A stretch of 64,000 nt of DNA from CAVURS01 sp963795385 (GTDB taxonomy: Bacteria; Actinomycetota; Actinomycetes; Actinomycetales; CAVURS01), in the NCBI GenBank assembly GCA_963795385.1, contig CAWCHK010000014.1:310001-374000 (forward strand), in the 5' to 3' direction. The notes beneath the pieces are model-generated. The model made no database searches, was not told the origin of the DNA, and was given only the letters and a program-made list of their open reading frames with translations. The position numbers and the translations under genes were made by a program. This document shows positions 9,643-18,150 of the stretch, one piece after another. Position 1 is the stretch's first letter. Each line of letters opens with the position of its first letter.

Positions 9643-10551
9643 TCACTTCAGGAAGTCCAGGAGTGATGGTTGCACGATCTTGGCCGTCGCCCCGAGAGCG
9701 GCCTGGTAGGCGACCTGCTGGGTCTGCAGCGCGACGATCGTCGACGGCATGTCGACGTCCTCGATGTCGGTCAGCCGGGCGCTCAGGTCCTGGACCCGGT
9801 TGCCGGCGGTCGTCTTGCCGTCCTCGATCCGCTGTTGGCGCACGCCCACGTCGGTGAGCTGGGCCCGGACGTTGCCCGCGGCACCGTCGATGGCGGTGAT
9901 GTCGGAGCCCAGCGCGGCCGGGTTGCTCTGCAGGTGGTCGATGACCGTGGCCAGCACGTTGAACACCGAGCCGGCACCCGTGCCGAAGGCCGCGGTCGCG
10001 TCACCGTCGACCCGCACGGTCGTGCCGTCCGAGATCCGGCGCTGGACCGTGCCGGTGTCGCCGACGAAGCTGACGTCCGGCTGGCCTCCGATCGAGGTCG
10101 TGGTCCCGGCGGTGAAGGCCGCGCTCCCGGCCGTGGTGCCGCCGAAGACGGGCCGGCCGAGGTACGTCGTGTTGGCCAGGCTGAGCACCGAGGCGCGGAG
10201 CTGCTTCATCTCCGTCGCGATCGCGGTCTGGGAGTTCGTGTCGCCGCTGCCGGTGGAGGCGGCCTGGACGACGAGATCCCTTGCGCGAGAGAGGACGTCG
10301 TTGATCGACGTCAAGGTGGAGTCGACGGTCGTGAGCCATGCGTCGCCGTCGGAGGCGTTGCGCGAGAACTGGTTGTTGCGGTCGATCTCCGACTGCAGGG
10401 AGAGCGCGCTGACGGTGCCGCTCGGGTCGTCCGATGCCTTGTTGATCCGCTTGCCGGATGACAACTGTGCCTGCAGGTCGGCGCCGCGCTGGAGGCTGGA
10501 CTGCAGGTTCGCCAGCGTCATCGCCGCGATCGAGCTGTTCGTGACCCTCAT
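9643..10551 (-). CDS. flgL: Flagellar hook-associated protein FlgL (HAP3)
   Basis: 302 residues from an ATG at 10551. The N-terminus 'RVTNSSIAAMTLANLQ' and 'RINKASDDPSGTVSALSLQS' match the flagellin/FlgL D0-D1 helix, with the usual N-terminal Asn/Ser pattern. The C-terminal helix ('DMPSTIVALQTQQVAYQAAL') pairs with it in the assembled filament. FlgL forms the junction between FlgK and flagellin. It starts 2 bp after the flgK stop and so is translationally coupled to it. Confidence 0.93.
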   Translation of the reverse strand: MRVTNSSIAAMTLANLQSSLQRGADLQAQLSSGKRINKASDDPSGTVSALSLQSEIDRNNQFSRNASDGDAWLTTVDSTLTSINDVLSRARDLVVQAASTGSGDTNSQTAIATEMKQLRASVLSLANTTYLGRPVFGGTTAGSAAFTAGTTTSIGGQPDVSFVGDTGTVQRRISDGTTVRVDGDATAAFGTGAGSVFNVLATVIDHLQSNPAALGSDITAIDGAAGNVRAQLTDVGVRQQRIEDGKTTAGNRVQDLSARLTDIEDVDMPSTIVALQTQQVAYQAALGATAKIVQPSLLDFLK

Positions 10552-10553
10552 GG

Positions 10554-11963
10554 TCAGCCCCTCCCTGCGACGCCGGTGCGGTTGATCAGCGTGTCGAGGT
10601 TCTGGTCCAGCGTCGTGAGCAGGCGCGAGGCGCCCTCGTAGGCGCGCTGGTAGGTCAGCATGTTCGTGAGCTCCTCGTCCAGGCTCACGCCCGAGGCCGA
10701 GCTGCGGTCCGCGTCGGCGTTCTGGGCGACGGTCGAGGCGGTGCTCGCCTGGGTCGTCGCCCGGGCGGCCTGCACGCCGACGTTGGCCACCGCGGTCTTC
10801 CAGGCCGAGTCGGCACCGGTCGTCGAGGTGGCGAGCTGGGCCAGCCGGTCGGCGAGGCTGCCGTCCAGGTTGGCCGAGCCGGCCAGGGTGGCCGAGGCGA
10901 CCTTGCGCGGGTCGGTGATCGCGACGGTGATGTTGGACGCCGTCACTGTGGCGCTCGCGTCCGACGTACCGAAGAAGGCGCCGGTCGCGTTGCCGTCCAG
11001 GTCCATGCCGGTGGCGTGCACCGCGTTGACCGAGCTGGCCAGGGTGGCCGCGACCGTGTCGTAGGAGGCGAGTGTGCCTGGGATGGTCGTGTTAAGGGCC
11101 TGCAGCGAGGCGCCGAGCCGGCCGCTGCCGATCGTGGCCACGCCGCCGCTCGCCCAGGTGAAGGAGACCGGCGTCGTACCGGCCTGGGTCACGGAGGTCG
11201 CGCCGGACAGCACCAGCTGCTCCGCGTGCGGGCCGTGGACCAGCGGGCTGCCACCGACCATGACGTCGACCGAGCCGTCGTCGTGCGGGCGGACGCTGGC
11301 ACCGGTGAGCTCGGACAGGTGCAGGACCAGCTGGTCGCGCTGGTCGGTCAGCTCGTTGACCTGGCCGCCGGACAGCTTGGCCGTGACGATCCGCTGGTTC
11401 AGGTCGGCGACCGACTCGGCGGTGGTGTTGACGTCGTTGACCAGCGCCTGGGCCTGGTCGTGCTGGCCGGACCAGTAGGTCGTGAGCTGCTGCGACGCGG
11501 TGTTCAGCGTGCCCGCCACGGTCTGGGCCTTGGCGAGCAGCGCGGCCCGGGTCGAGGTGTCGCCCGGGGCGTTGGCCACGTCGTGCCAGGCCGACCAGTA
11601 CGCCGTCAGCTGGGTGGACAGGCCGTTGGTGCTGGGCTCGTTCATCACCTGCTCGATGGCGGACATGGTGGTGGCGACGTCGTTCAGGTTGGCCTGGTCG
11701 GAGTGCGCCGTCCGCTGCCGGGCGTCGACCAGGGCGTCGGCCAGCCGGGCGACGTCGGTGACGGTGGCGCCCCAGCCCGGCGCCTGCGCCACGGCGTAGA
11801 GCCCGCTCCGGCCGGCCGAGGCGATCTCGGACAGGTCGGCGCGCTGGCGGGTGTATCCGGGGGTGTTGACGTTGGCGATGTTCTGGCCGGTGACGTCCAG
11901 CGCCTGGCGCTGCGCCATCAGGGCGTTCATCGCCGTGGAGAGCCCACCGAAGGTGCTGCTCAT
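10554..11963 (-). CDS. flgK: Flagellar hook-associated protein FlgK (HAP1)
   Basis: 469 residues from the ATG at 11963 ('MSSTFGGLSTAMNALMAQ'); a longer reading to 11993 overlaps flgN. The N-terminal rod/hook motif 'ALDVTGQNIANVNTPGYTR' and the C-terminal 'LTNMLTYQRAYEGASRLLTT' are diagnostic of FlgK. The central domain is Ser/Thr/Ala-rich. It is exported by the flagellar type III system and joins hook and FlgL. It lies 7 bp after flgN, the gene for its likely chaperone. Confidence 0.93.
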   Translation of the reverse strand: MSSTFGGLSTAMNALMAQRQALDVTGQNIANVNTPGYTRQRADLSEIASAGRSGLYAVAQAPGWGATVTDVARLADALVDARQRTAHSDQANLNDVATTMSAIEQVMNEPSTNGLSTQLTAYWSAWHDVANAPGDTSTRAALLAKAQTVAGTLNTASQQLTTYWSGQHDQAQALVNDVNTTAESVADLNQRIVTAKLSGGQVNELTDQRDQLVLHLSELTGASVRPHDDGSVDVMVGGSPLVHGPHAEQLVLSGATSVTQAGTTPVSFTWASGGVATIGSGRLGASLQALNTTIPGTLASYDTVAATLASSVNAVHATGMDLDGNATGAFFGTSDASATVTASNITVAITDPRKVASATLAGSANLDGSLADRLAQLATSTTGADSAWKTAVANVGVQAARATTQASTASTVAQNADADRSSASGVSLDEELTNMLTYQRAYEGASRLLTTLDQNLDTLINRTGVAGRG

Positions 11964-11970
11964 CAGTCGC

Positions 11971-12450
11971 TCACAACGCCTGGTCCACGACACGGGCCGT
12001 GGCGCTCGTGGTCATCCGGCCCTGCGGGCCGTAGGTGCCGACGGACTGCTCCAGCCCGAGCAGGGCCTCGCGGGTGGCGCGGGCGCCGGCGGCGAGCAGG
12101 TCGCGGTTGGCCTCGGCCATCGCGCTGATCTCGGCGGTGAGGGCGAGGAAGGCCTGGCGGTGGGCCCGCAGCAGGTCCGACCACGGCTCGGGGGCGCGGG
12201 AGGCGAGCGACGTCAGGCTCGGCTGCGAGCCGCAGCCCGCCGCGGCGGCCAGCACCTCGACGGTGACGGCCCGGTGCAGCTCCTGCTCGCGGATCTCGGC
12301 GAGCACGACCTCCACCTCACGGGTGGCGTGGGCGAGCCAGCGGGTGCGGCCGCTGGCCAGGACGAGCTGCTCCTCCTCGATCTTGAACAGCAGCAGCTCG
12401 AGCAGCTCGCGCTCCTTCCAGAGCAGCGCGGAGAGGTCCTCCCAGCTCAT
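11971..12450 (-). CDS. flgN: FlgN-type chaperone
   Basis: 159 residues from an ATG at 12450 with a strong GGAGGAGGAC ribosome site. The protein is an almost wholly helical coil ('WEDLSALLWKERELLELLL', 'LVLASGRTRWLAHATREVEV') followed by a flexible C-terminus, as in FlgN chaperones that hold FlgK and FlgL before export. First gene of the flgN-flgK-flgL-fliW operon, transcribed away from fliA from a flagellar-type promoter. FlgN proteins diverge quickly, so the call rests on length, helicity and position. Confidence 0.82.
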   Translation of the reverse strand: MSWEDLSALLWKERELLELLLFKIEEEQLVLASGRTRWLAHATREVEVVLAEIREQELHRAVTVEVLAAAAGCGSQPSLTSLASRAPEPWSDLLRAHRQAFLALTAEISAMAEANRDLLAAGARATREALLGLEQSVGTYGPQGRMTTSATARVVDQAL

Positions 12451-12530
12451 CTGGTCCTCCTCCGTCGGGCGCTCAGGGCACGGCCTGGTCGCTGAATGCC
12501 CGCGGACCGGCCGCGGATGCGTTGTTCTGG

Positions 12531-12557
12531 TGATCGGCCGGAACCAGGGCGACCTGA
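12531..12557 (-). promoter_or_regulatory. FliA/WhiG-type promoter for flgN-flgK-flgL-fliW
   Basis: Minus strand: TCAG (12554-12557), 15 nt, GCCGATCA (12531-12538). It is divergent from the fliA promoter, with only about 35 bp between the -35 boxes. Confidence 0.65.
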
Positions 12558-12590
12558 GGACTTGTGCAGTTCTGGCGGCAACTCTTTTCT

Positions 12591-12617
12591 TCAGAATGCC
12601 TGCGATTACGCCGAGCA
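12591..12617 (+). promoter_or_regulatory. FliA/WhiG-type promoter for fliA (autoregulation, leaderless)
   Basis: TCAG (12591-12594), 15 nt, GCCGAGCA (12610-12617). Seven bases later comes the ATG of fliA, so the transcript would start at the start codon. The fliM promoter and the one for the small ORF at 46797 have the same spacing. Confidence 0.5.
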
Positions 12618-12624
12618 ACGATCC

Positions 12625-13593
12625 ATGGCCTACAGCTCGCCCACTGGTGCGGAGGACCGCCCGCCTGCTGTCACTGTCGGTGACGATTCCTGGCAGTTCG
12701 GGCCATCCGCGCCAATCCCGACATCGGCCGAGCGGATCCGCTCGGCCATGCCGATCGTGGGCTACGTCGTCACCGACCTGATCGCGCGGCTGCCCGCGCA
12801 CGTACGCCGCGACGAGCTGGAGTCGGCGGGCTACGAGGCGCTCGTGCGCTGCGCCGCGTCGTACGACCCGAGCATCGGCACGTCCTTCTCCCAGTACGCG
12901 CGGCGCCGGGTCCACGGCGCGGTGCTGGACGAGCTGCGGTCCTCGGACTGGGCCAGCCGCGGCACCCGCCGGGCCGAGCGCCGGCTGGCCGGCGCCGAGG
13001 AGCGGCTCACCCAGACCCTGGGCCGGCACCCGTCCTCCCACGAGCTCGCCGCCGAGCTGGGCGAGGAGGGCACCGAGCTCACCCGCACCCGCGACCGGGT
13101 CCAGCGGGCCGCGGTGCTCAGCCTCAACGCCCTCGTCGGCGACAACGACGTCGACCTCGCGACCAATCTGCCCTCCGGGGAGATCGGCCACGCGGAGCGG
13201 ATCATCGCCGACGAGCGGACCCGGATGATGCACGCCGCCGTCGAGGCTCTGCCCGAGCGGCTGCGCGTCGTCGTACAGGCCTACTTCCTCGGCGAGACGC
13301 CGATGGCCGAGATCGCCCAGCAGCTCGGCGTCAGCGAGTCCCGGATCTCGCAGATGCGGGCCCAGGCGCTGGAGCTGCTCAAGGAAGGCATGACCCGCGC
13401 CCTCGACGAGGCGCCGGCCGGCGGAGCCTCGGCTCCCGGCGGCGCCGCAGCGCAAGAGGCCGGCGTCGCTGCCCGCCGCCGCGAGGAGTACTACGCCCGG
13501 GTCGCGGCGATGGCGGGCACGTCGCGCCGTCACGAGGCAGCGGGCCGCGAGCACCCGGCCGCAAGCACCTTCACGCTGTCGGCCCTCGCGTGA
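12625..13593 (+). CDS. fliA: RNA polymerase sigma factor, FliA/WhiG family
   Basis: 322 residues from an ATG at 12625. Region 2 is 'LPAHVRRDELESAGYEAL', 'YDPSIGTSFSQYARRR' and 'HGAVLDELRSSDWASR'. Region 3 follows, and region 4 is 'LPERLRVVVQAYFLGETPM' with 'IAQQLGVSESRISQMRAQAL' as the -35 recognition helix-turn-helix. These are hallmarks of sigma-28. A 45-residue N-terminal extension and a 55-residue basic C-terminal tail make it longer than the usual 240-260 residues. No anti-sigma FlgM was found in the window. It is the likely reader of the GCCGATNN promoters listed here. Confidence 0.93.
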   Translation: MAYSSPTGAEDRPPAVTVGDDSWQFGPSAPIPTSAERIRSAMPIVGYVVTDLIARLPAHVRRDELESAGYEALVRCAASYDPSIGTSFSQYARRRVHGAVLDELRSSDWASRGTRRAERRLAGAEERLTQTLGRHPSSHELAAELGEEGTELTRTRDRVQRAAVLSLNALVGDNDVDLATNLPSGEIGHAERIIADERTRMMHAAVEALPERLRVVVQAYFLGETPMAEIAQQLGVSESRISQMRAQALELLKEGMTRALDEAPAGGASAPGGAAAQEAGVAARRREEYYARVAAMAGTSRRHEAAGREHPAASTFTLSALA

Positions 13594-13623
13594 GCATCAC
13601 CCGAATGCCGTACGCGGAAAGGC

Positions 13624-13650
13624 TCAGCAAGGCGCCGGCGATGTCGATGA
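13624..13650 (+). promoter_or_regulatory. FliA/WhiG-type promoter for flagellin
   Basis: TCAG (13624-13627), 15 nt, GTCGATGA (13643-13650). It gives a leader of about 49 nt. The leader holds ACGGA at 13666-13670 and again at 13691-13695, the second overlapping the GGAGGAG ribosome site: candidate CsrA sites. Confidence 0.6.
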
Positions 13651-13705
13651 GTAGTCCGGCGGCCCACGGACGGGCACCTTTACTTAGTTCACGGAGGAGC
13701 ACATC

Positions 13706-14524
13706 ATGAGTCTTCGCATCAACCAGAACATCGCGGCAATGAACTCGTACCGGAACCTCTCGGTTTCGGACAGCCAGATGTCCAAGTCCCTCGAGAAGCT
13801 GTCCAGCGGCTTCCGGATCAACCGCGCCGCTGACGACGCGGCCGGCCTGTCCATCTCGGAGGGCCTTCGCTCGCAGATCGGTGGCCTGAAGGTCGCCGTT
13901 CGCAACGCCCAGGACGGCATCAACGTCGTTCAGACCGCCGACGGCGCGCTGAACGAGACCACCGCCATCCTGCAGCGCATGCGTGACCTCGCCGTGCAGG
14001 CCAGCAACACCGGCTCGCAGGACGCGACCGCGCAGGGTGCTGCTCAGACCGAGCTCACCCAGCTGAACTCGGAGCTGGACCGGATCTCCAACAGCACCAA
14101 GTTCGGTGGCAAGGCGCTCCTCGACGGCAGCTACGCCGGCGACTTCCAGGTCGGCGCGAACGCCGGCGAGAAGATCACCGTCACCCTGGCGTCGAAGTTC
14201 GACTCGACCACCCTGGCCACCTCCGGTCTGGACCTGGTCGCGACGCCGTCGGCTGCCATCACCGCCGTCGACGCCGCCATCAAGACGGTCTCGACCGCCC
14301 GGGCCACCCTCGGTGCGTACCAGAACCGGTTCGAGCACACGGTCAACAACCTCAACGTCGCGGTGGAGAACCTGTCCGCGTCGGAGAGCCAGATCCGGGA
14401 CACGGACATGGCCTCGGAGATGACCAACTTCACCAAGAACCAGATCCTGGTTCAGGCCGGCACGGCGATGCTCGCGCAGGCCAACGCTGTCCCGCAGAAC
14501 GTCCTGTCCCTGCTCAAGGGCTGA
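13706..14524 (+). CDS. fliC: Flagellin
   Basis: 272 residues from an ATG at 13706 behind ACGGAGGAG. The N-terminus 'MSLRINQNIAAMNSYRNLS' with 'SGFRINRAADDAAGLSISEG' and the C-terminus 'QILVQAGTAMLAQANAVPQN' are the two halves of the D0/D1 coiled coil. Only about 100 residues lie between them, so this is a minimal flagellin of hag type with almost no D2/D3 surface domain. Its codons are the least variable in the window (for example CTCGAGAAG, GGCCTGAAG), as expected for a highly made protein. It has its own promoter and a strong hairpin behind it. Confidence 0.96.
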   Translation: MSLRINQNIAAMNSYRNLSVSDSQMSKSLEKLSSGFRINRAADDAAGLSISEGLRSQIGGLKVAVRNAQDGINVVQTADGALNETTAILQRMRDLAVQASNTGSQDATAQGAAQTELTQLNSELDRISNSTKFGGKALLDGSYAGDFQVGANAGEKITVTLASKFDSTTLATSGLDLVATPSAAITAVDAAIKTVSTARATLGAYQNRFEHTVNNLNVAVENLSASESQIRDTDMASEMTNFTKNQILVQAGTAMLAQANAVPQNVLSLLKG

Positions 14525-14547
14525 GCGCGACGCACCCAAGACCTGAT

Positions 14548-14578
14548 GGTCCCGGGCCGGGTCTCCCGGCCCGGGACC
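14548..14578 (+). terminator. Terminator-like hairpin after fliC
   Basis: A perfect 14-bp stem (GGTCCCGGGCCGGG pairing with CCCGGCCCGGGACC) closes on the 3-nt loop TCT, 23 bp after the flagellin stop. No U-run follows, as is common in actinobacteria. It should isolate the abundant fliC message from fliD. Confidence 0.75.
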
Positions 14579-14594
14579 AGCAGCGTCGCCAGCA

Positions 14595-14639
14595 AGACCA
14601 GCCAGACCAGCCAGACCAGCCAGACCAGCCAGACCAGCA
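14595..14639 (+). repeat. Tandem repeat of AGACCAGCC between fliC and fliD
   Basis: Five head-to-tail copies of the 9-bp unit AGACCAGCC (the last ends CAGCA). It lies between the fliC hairpin and the fliD ribosome site. Copy number could vary by slippage. Confidence 0.85.
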
Positions 14640-14682
14640 CTGACGTACGACCGGCACGACGAGCAGTCCGAAGGAGGAGAGC

Positions 14683-16051
14683 ATGGCCACATCGACGACC
14701 AGCGTGAGCGGTCTGGTGAGCGGGCTGGACACCAGCACGATCATCAGCCAGCTGATGCAGATCGAGGCCCAGCCCCAGACCAACCTCAAGACCACGCTCA
14801 CCTCCACCCAGACCGCGGTCACGTCCTACCAGGCGCTCAACACCAAGTTCCAGGCCCTGCTCACGGCCGCGCAGAAGGTGCAGGCAGCCACCACCTGGGG
14901 CGCGCGCAGCGCGACGGCCAGCGACTCCTCGGTCGCGGCCTCCGCCACGGCCGGAGCCCTCGGCGGCTCGGTGACCTTCACGGTCAACCAGCTCGCCAGC
15001 GCCCACTCCCTGCTCTCGGCCACCTCGACCTCGTCGCTCACCGACACCTCGACCTTCGCCGTCTCCGGCGGCTTCCAGCTCGTCGCGAACGACGGGACGC
15101 CGACCACGATCACCCCGGCCGACGGCTCGCTGCAGTCAGTCGTGAACGCGGTCAACGCGGCCAACGCCGGCGTCCGCGCCGCGGCCGTCCAGGTCGCCCC
15201 CAACCAGTACAAGCTCCAGCTGACCAGTGCGACGACCGGCGACGCCTCGTCGTTCACGGTCTCGGGCCTGAACGGCCTCGGCGGCACCACCGTCGTACAG
15301 CCCGGTCAGAACGCGAGCATCCACGTCGGGTTCGGCCACAGCGGGTTTCGACGTCACGTCGGCCAGCAACACCTTCACCGGCGTCTCGCCCGGTCTGACG
15401 TTCACCGTCTCCAACGCGGGGGTCACCGCGACCGTCAGCGTGGCCAACGACGAGACGAGCATCTCCACCTCGGTCGCCGCCCTCGTGTCCGCGGCGAACG
15501 ACGTGCTGTCCACGATCGCCAGCCAGAGCGCCGCCGGCACCGTCAACTCCGACGGGACCCGCACCGGCCAGGGCGCGCTCGCCGGCGACACCACCATCAA
15601 GAACCTCACGTCCAAGGTCATCGAGGCCGTCACCTCCGCGGTCGGCAGCCAGTCCGCCGCCAAGTACGGCATCCAGAGCACCCGCGACGGTGCCCTCACC
15701 TTCGACGCCACGGTCTTCGCCACGGCGTACAACGCCGACCCGGACGGCACCCGCGCGATCCTCGCGCCGACGACGGGAACCGGTGTGGCACAACGGCTGG
15801 CGACGGTGGCGACCAGCGCCTCCGACACCCAGACCGGCACCATCACCAGCACGATCAACAGCAAGAAGTCCACGATCAAGACGCTGACCGACGACATCTC
15901 CGACTGGGACGTGCGGCTGGCCCAGCGCCAGGAGACGCTGCAGAACCAGTTCACCGCCATGGAGGTGGCGCTGCAGAAGCTGCAGAGCCAGTCCTCGTGG
16001 CTCACCAGCCAGCTCGGCAGCCTCCAGTCCTCGTCCTCGAGCAACTCGTGA
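14683..16051 (+). pseudogene. fliD: Flagellar cap protein FliD, frame interrupted by one base
   Basis: Starts at an ATG behind AAGGAGGAG. 'SVSGLVSGLDTSTIISQLM' is the FliD N-terminus. Around 15328-15330 (a GGG run) the frame breaks. Dropping one G gives 'ASIHVGSATAGFDVTSASN', exactly the family pattern, and the frame then runs to the C-terminal coiled coil ('LAQRQETLQNQFTAMEVAL') and a stop at 16051. The restored protein would be 455 residues. All other filament genes are intact, so the extra G may be a sequencing error. If real, the cap would be lost. The stop overlaps the fliS start. Confidence 0.88.
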
Positions 16052-16464
16052 TCGGCTACCAGCGGCAGGGCTCGGCCACCCAGTACCTGCAGGACTCCGT
16101 CTCGACGGCCTCGCCCGGCCAGCTGCTCGTCATGCTCTACGACCGGCTCGCCCTCGACCTGGCCCAGGCGTACGACGCGATGGCCCGGGCCGACCGGTCG
16201 TCGGCCCACGAGCGCCTGCTGCACGCCCAGGACATCGTCAACGAGCTGTCCGGATCGCTGGACCACACCGCCGGCTGGTCCGGCAGCCTCGGGCTCGCCT
16301 CGCTCTACGGGTGGCTGCGCACTGAGCTGATCCGGGTCAACATCACCAGCGACCTGGCCGGCCTGCGCGACTGCCAGGCCGTCGTGGAGCCGCTGCGCGA
16401 CTCCTGGCGCAAGGCCCTCGCCGAGACCGCTGCCGCGAGCACCGACCAACGACTGGTCGGCTGA
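16048..16464 (+). CDS. fliS: Flagellin export chaperone FliS
   Basis: 138 residues from a GTG at 16048 that overlaps the fliD stop (GTGA). 'ATQYLQDSVSTASPGQLLVM' followed by 'LYDRLALDLAQAY' is the FliS signature, and the five-helix bundle length fits. FliS caps the C-terminus of unfolded flagellin before export. It sits in the standard fliD-fliS order. Confidence 0.93.
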   Translation: MIGYQRQGSATQYLQDSVSTASPGQLLVMLYDRLALDLAQAYDAMARADRSSAHERLLHAQDIVNELSGSLDHTAGWSGSLGLASLYGWLRTELIRVNITSDLAGLRDCQAVVEPLRDSWRKALAETAAASTDQRLVG

Positions 16465-16465
16465 G

Positions 16466-16855
16466 GTGACGGCCGGACCGATCGCGTCCGTCCCGGGTGC
16501 CGGCGCGGCGGCCGTCGACAACCTCTCCGCCGCGGCGGCCGACGACTGGACCGCGGCCTGGACCGATGCCCTGGACCGGCTCGAGCTCGACGTCCAGGCC
16601 ACCGAGGGACTCCTCGTGGGATCGGCCGCCACGTCGGCGCAGACCCAGGCCGGCCGCTGGGTCGCCCCCACCAACCTCGGGCCCATCCCGGAGTCCCTGC
16701 ACGAGCGCGCGACCCGGCTGAACGCCCGCCAGCTCGAGACCGCGCGGCGGCTCGCGCTGGCCCTCGGCGCCACCCGGCGGGAGAGCGATCTTGCTCACCG
16801 CCTGTCACAGTTCCGCCCTAGTGACACACCGCTGTACGTCGATCACCTGATGTAG
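16466..16855 (+). CDS. Small flagellar-locus protein, possibly a FliT-like chaperone
   Basis: 129 residues from a GTG at 16466, one base after the fliS stop. It is largely helical ('DDWTAAWTDALDRLELDVQA', 'ERATRLNARQLETARRLALA'). The segment 'WVAPTNLGPIPESLHERA' looks like the conserved core of a family seen after fliS in actinobacteria. The position is that of FliT, the FliD chaperone, but there is no convincing sequence match. Role unknown, probably in filament export. Confidence 0.65.
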   Translation: MTAGPIASVPGAGAAAVDNLSAAAADDWTAAWTDALDRLELDVQATEGLLVGSAATSAQTQAGRWVAPTNLGPIPESLHERATRLNARQLETARRLALALGATRRESDLAHRLSQFRPSDTPLYVDHLM

Positions 16856-17075
16856 CCGCCGCCATACCTGGCGTGCTTGAGGGTTGCCTTCGCAGGTGCC
16901 CCGGATGGCCTAATCCGTTCGGATAGGCGTTCGTCCGTCTGAGACTTGATCTCAGATTTCAACTACAGTCCGCAACGCCTCTGCCGAAGACATCTGGGAG
17001 CGACGGATCGCTCATCTTCGGCCACGGACTGGCCTCCAGCGCGGTTCCCCTGCCGCTCTGCCCCTGGAGCATTCC
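16856..17075 (+). promoter_or_regulatory. Promoter region before flgB
   Basis: 220 bp without a gene. It holds a flagellar-type promoter, TACA (16964-16967), 15 nt, GCCGAAGA (16983-16990), about 85 bp before flgB. Short inverted sequences are also present (TCCGTTCGGA around 16915; TGAGA..TCTCA around 16940-16955). Confidence 0.5.
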
Positions 17076-17417
17076 GTGTTCGACAACGTCACGACGGTGT
17101 CGCTGACCAGCGCCTTGGACAACCTCGCGCTCCGTCAGCGGGTCACGGCCGACAACATCGCCAACATCGAGACGCCGAACTTCCACGCGAAGCGGGTCGA
17201 GTTCGAGTCCGCCCTCTCGGACAACGTCGACGGGGGCGGCGACGGCAACGTCCAGGCGACAGTGGCCAGCTCGCTGGAGCCCACCCGCGAGGACGGCAAC
17301 AACGTCAACCTGGACACCGAGACGATGTCCGACATCGACACCGGCCTGCGCTACCAGCTGGCGCTGAAGGCCATGGACTCGCAGTTCACCGTCATGAAGA
17401 CAGCGATCGGCAGCTGA
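17076..17417 (+). CDS. flgB: Flagellar proximal rod protein FlgB
   Basis: 113 residues from a GTG at 17076 behind CTGGAG. 'LALRQRVTADNIANIETPNF' is the FlgB rod motif, and the C-terminus 'YQLALKAMDSQFTVMKTAIG' is the matching helix. FlgB is part of the proximal rod above the MS ring. First gene of the long basal-body run. Confidence 0.95.
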   Translation: MFDNVTTVSLTSALDNLALRQRVTADNIANIETPNFHAKRVEFESALSDNVDGGGDGNVQATVASSLEPTREDGNNVNLDTETMSDIDTGLRYQLALKAMDSQFTVMKTAIGS

Positions 17418-17419
17418 CC

Positions 17420-17827
17420 ATGAGCATCTTCCAGAGCCTCGGCATCGCGGGCACCGGCCTCACGGTCTACCGCAAGTGGCTGGACGCGGTCTCGGACAAC
17501 ATCGCGAACCTCAACACCGTCAAGCCCACCAACGAGAGCGCCTTCCAGGCCCGCTACATCATCGCCAGCTCGATCGAGGGCGGGGACTCCGGTCAGGGCG
17601 CCCAGGTCGCCGGCGTCGCGTACGGCAGCGCCACCGGCCGGCTGGTCTACGAGCCCGGCAACCCGCTGGCGGACAAGAAGGGCTACGTGCGCTACCCCGA
17701 CATCGACCTGGCCTCGCAGATGACCCAGCTGATCATGGCCCAGCGCGGCTACCAGGCGAACCTCGCCGTGGTCGACCGCGCCCGTGACGCGTACAGCGCC
17801 GCGCTGCAGCTCGGGCGGAACGCATGA
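17420..17827 (+). CDS. flgC: Flagellar proximal rod protein FlgC
   Basis: 135 residues from an ATG at 17420, 2 bp after flgB. The N-terminus 'IAGTGLTVYRKWLDAVSDNI' with 'NLNTVKPTNESAFQARY' and the C-terminus 'MTQLIMAQRGYQANLAVVDR' are typical of FlgC. Exported rod component next to FlgB. Confidence 0.95.
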   Translation: MSIFQSLGIAGTGLTVYRKWLDAVSDNIANLNTVKPTNESAFQARYIIASSIEGGDSGQGAQVAGVAYGSATGRLVYEPGNPLADKKGYVRYPDIDLASQMTQLIMAQRGYQANLAVVDRARDAYSAALQLGRNA

Positions 17828-18150
17828 CCGCCATCGGCCCGATCGCCGGCATCACGTCGGTCGCCGGCGTCAGCGGCGTCACCGGCGCGACTGCGGCTCC
17901 CGCCGCGACGGGCGCGACCGGCGCGACCGGCACGTCCTTCGCCAACGCCCTCGGCCAGGGCCTGGACAGCCTCCAGTCGGCCCAGGGGACGGCCGACAAC
18001 CTGTCCGTCCAGGCGGCCACCGGCACGCTCACCAACGCGCACGACCTGATGATCGCGACGACCCAGGCCCAGCTGGCCACCCAGCTCACGGTCGCGTTGC
18101 GCAACAAGGCAGTTGACGCGTTCAACGAGGTCATGAGGATGCAGATCTGA
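17824..18150 (+). CDS. fliE: Flagellar hook-basal body protein FliE
   Basis: 108 residues; its ATG overlaps the flgC stop (ATGA). The C-terminal half 'THDLMIATTQAQLATQLTVA' type helix, here 'AHDLMIATTQAQLATQLTVA', and 'VDAFNEVMRMQI' are the FliE signature. It adapts the rod to the MS ring. The N-terminal 45 residues are Ala/Thr/Gly-rich and likely disordered. Confidence 0.93.
   Translation: MTAIGPIAGITSVAGVSGVTGATAAPAATGATGATGTSFANALGQGLDSLQSAQGTADNLSVQAATGTLTNAHDLMIATTQAQLATQLTVALRNKAVDAFNEVMRMQI

Noticed and set aside
14595..14639. Possible CRISPR-like repeats
   Set aside because: Nine-base units directly abutting with no spacers: a simple tandem repeat.
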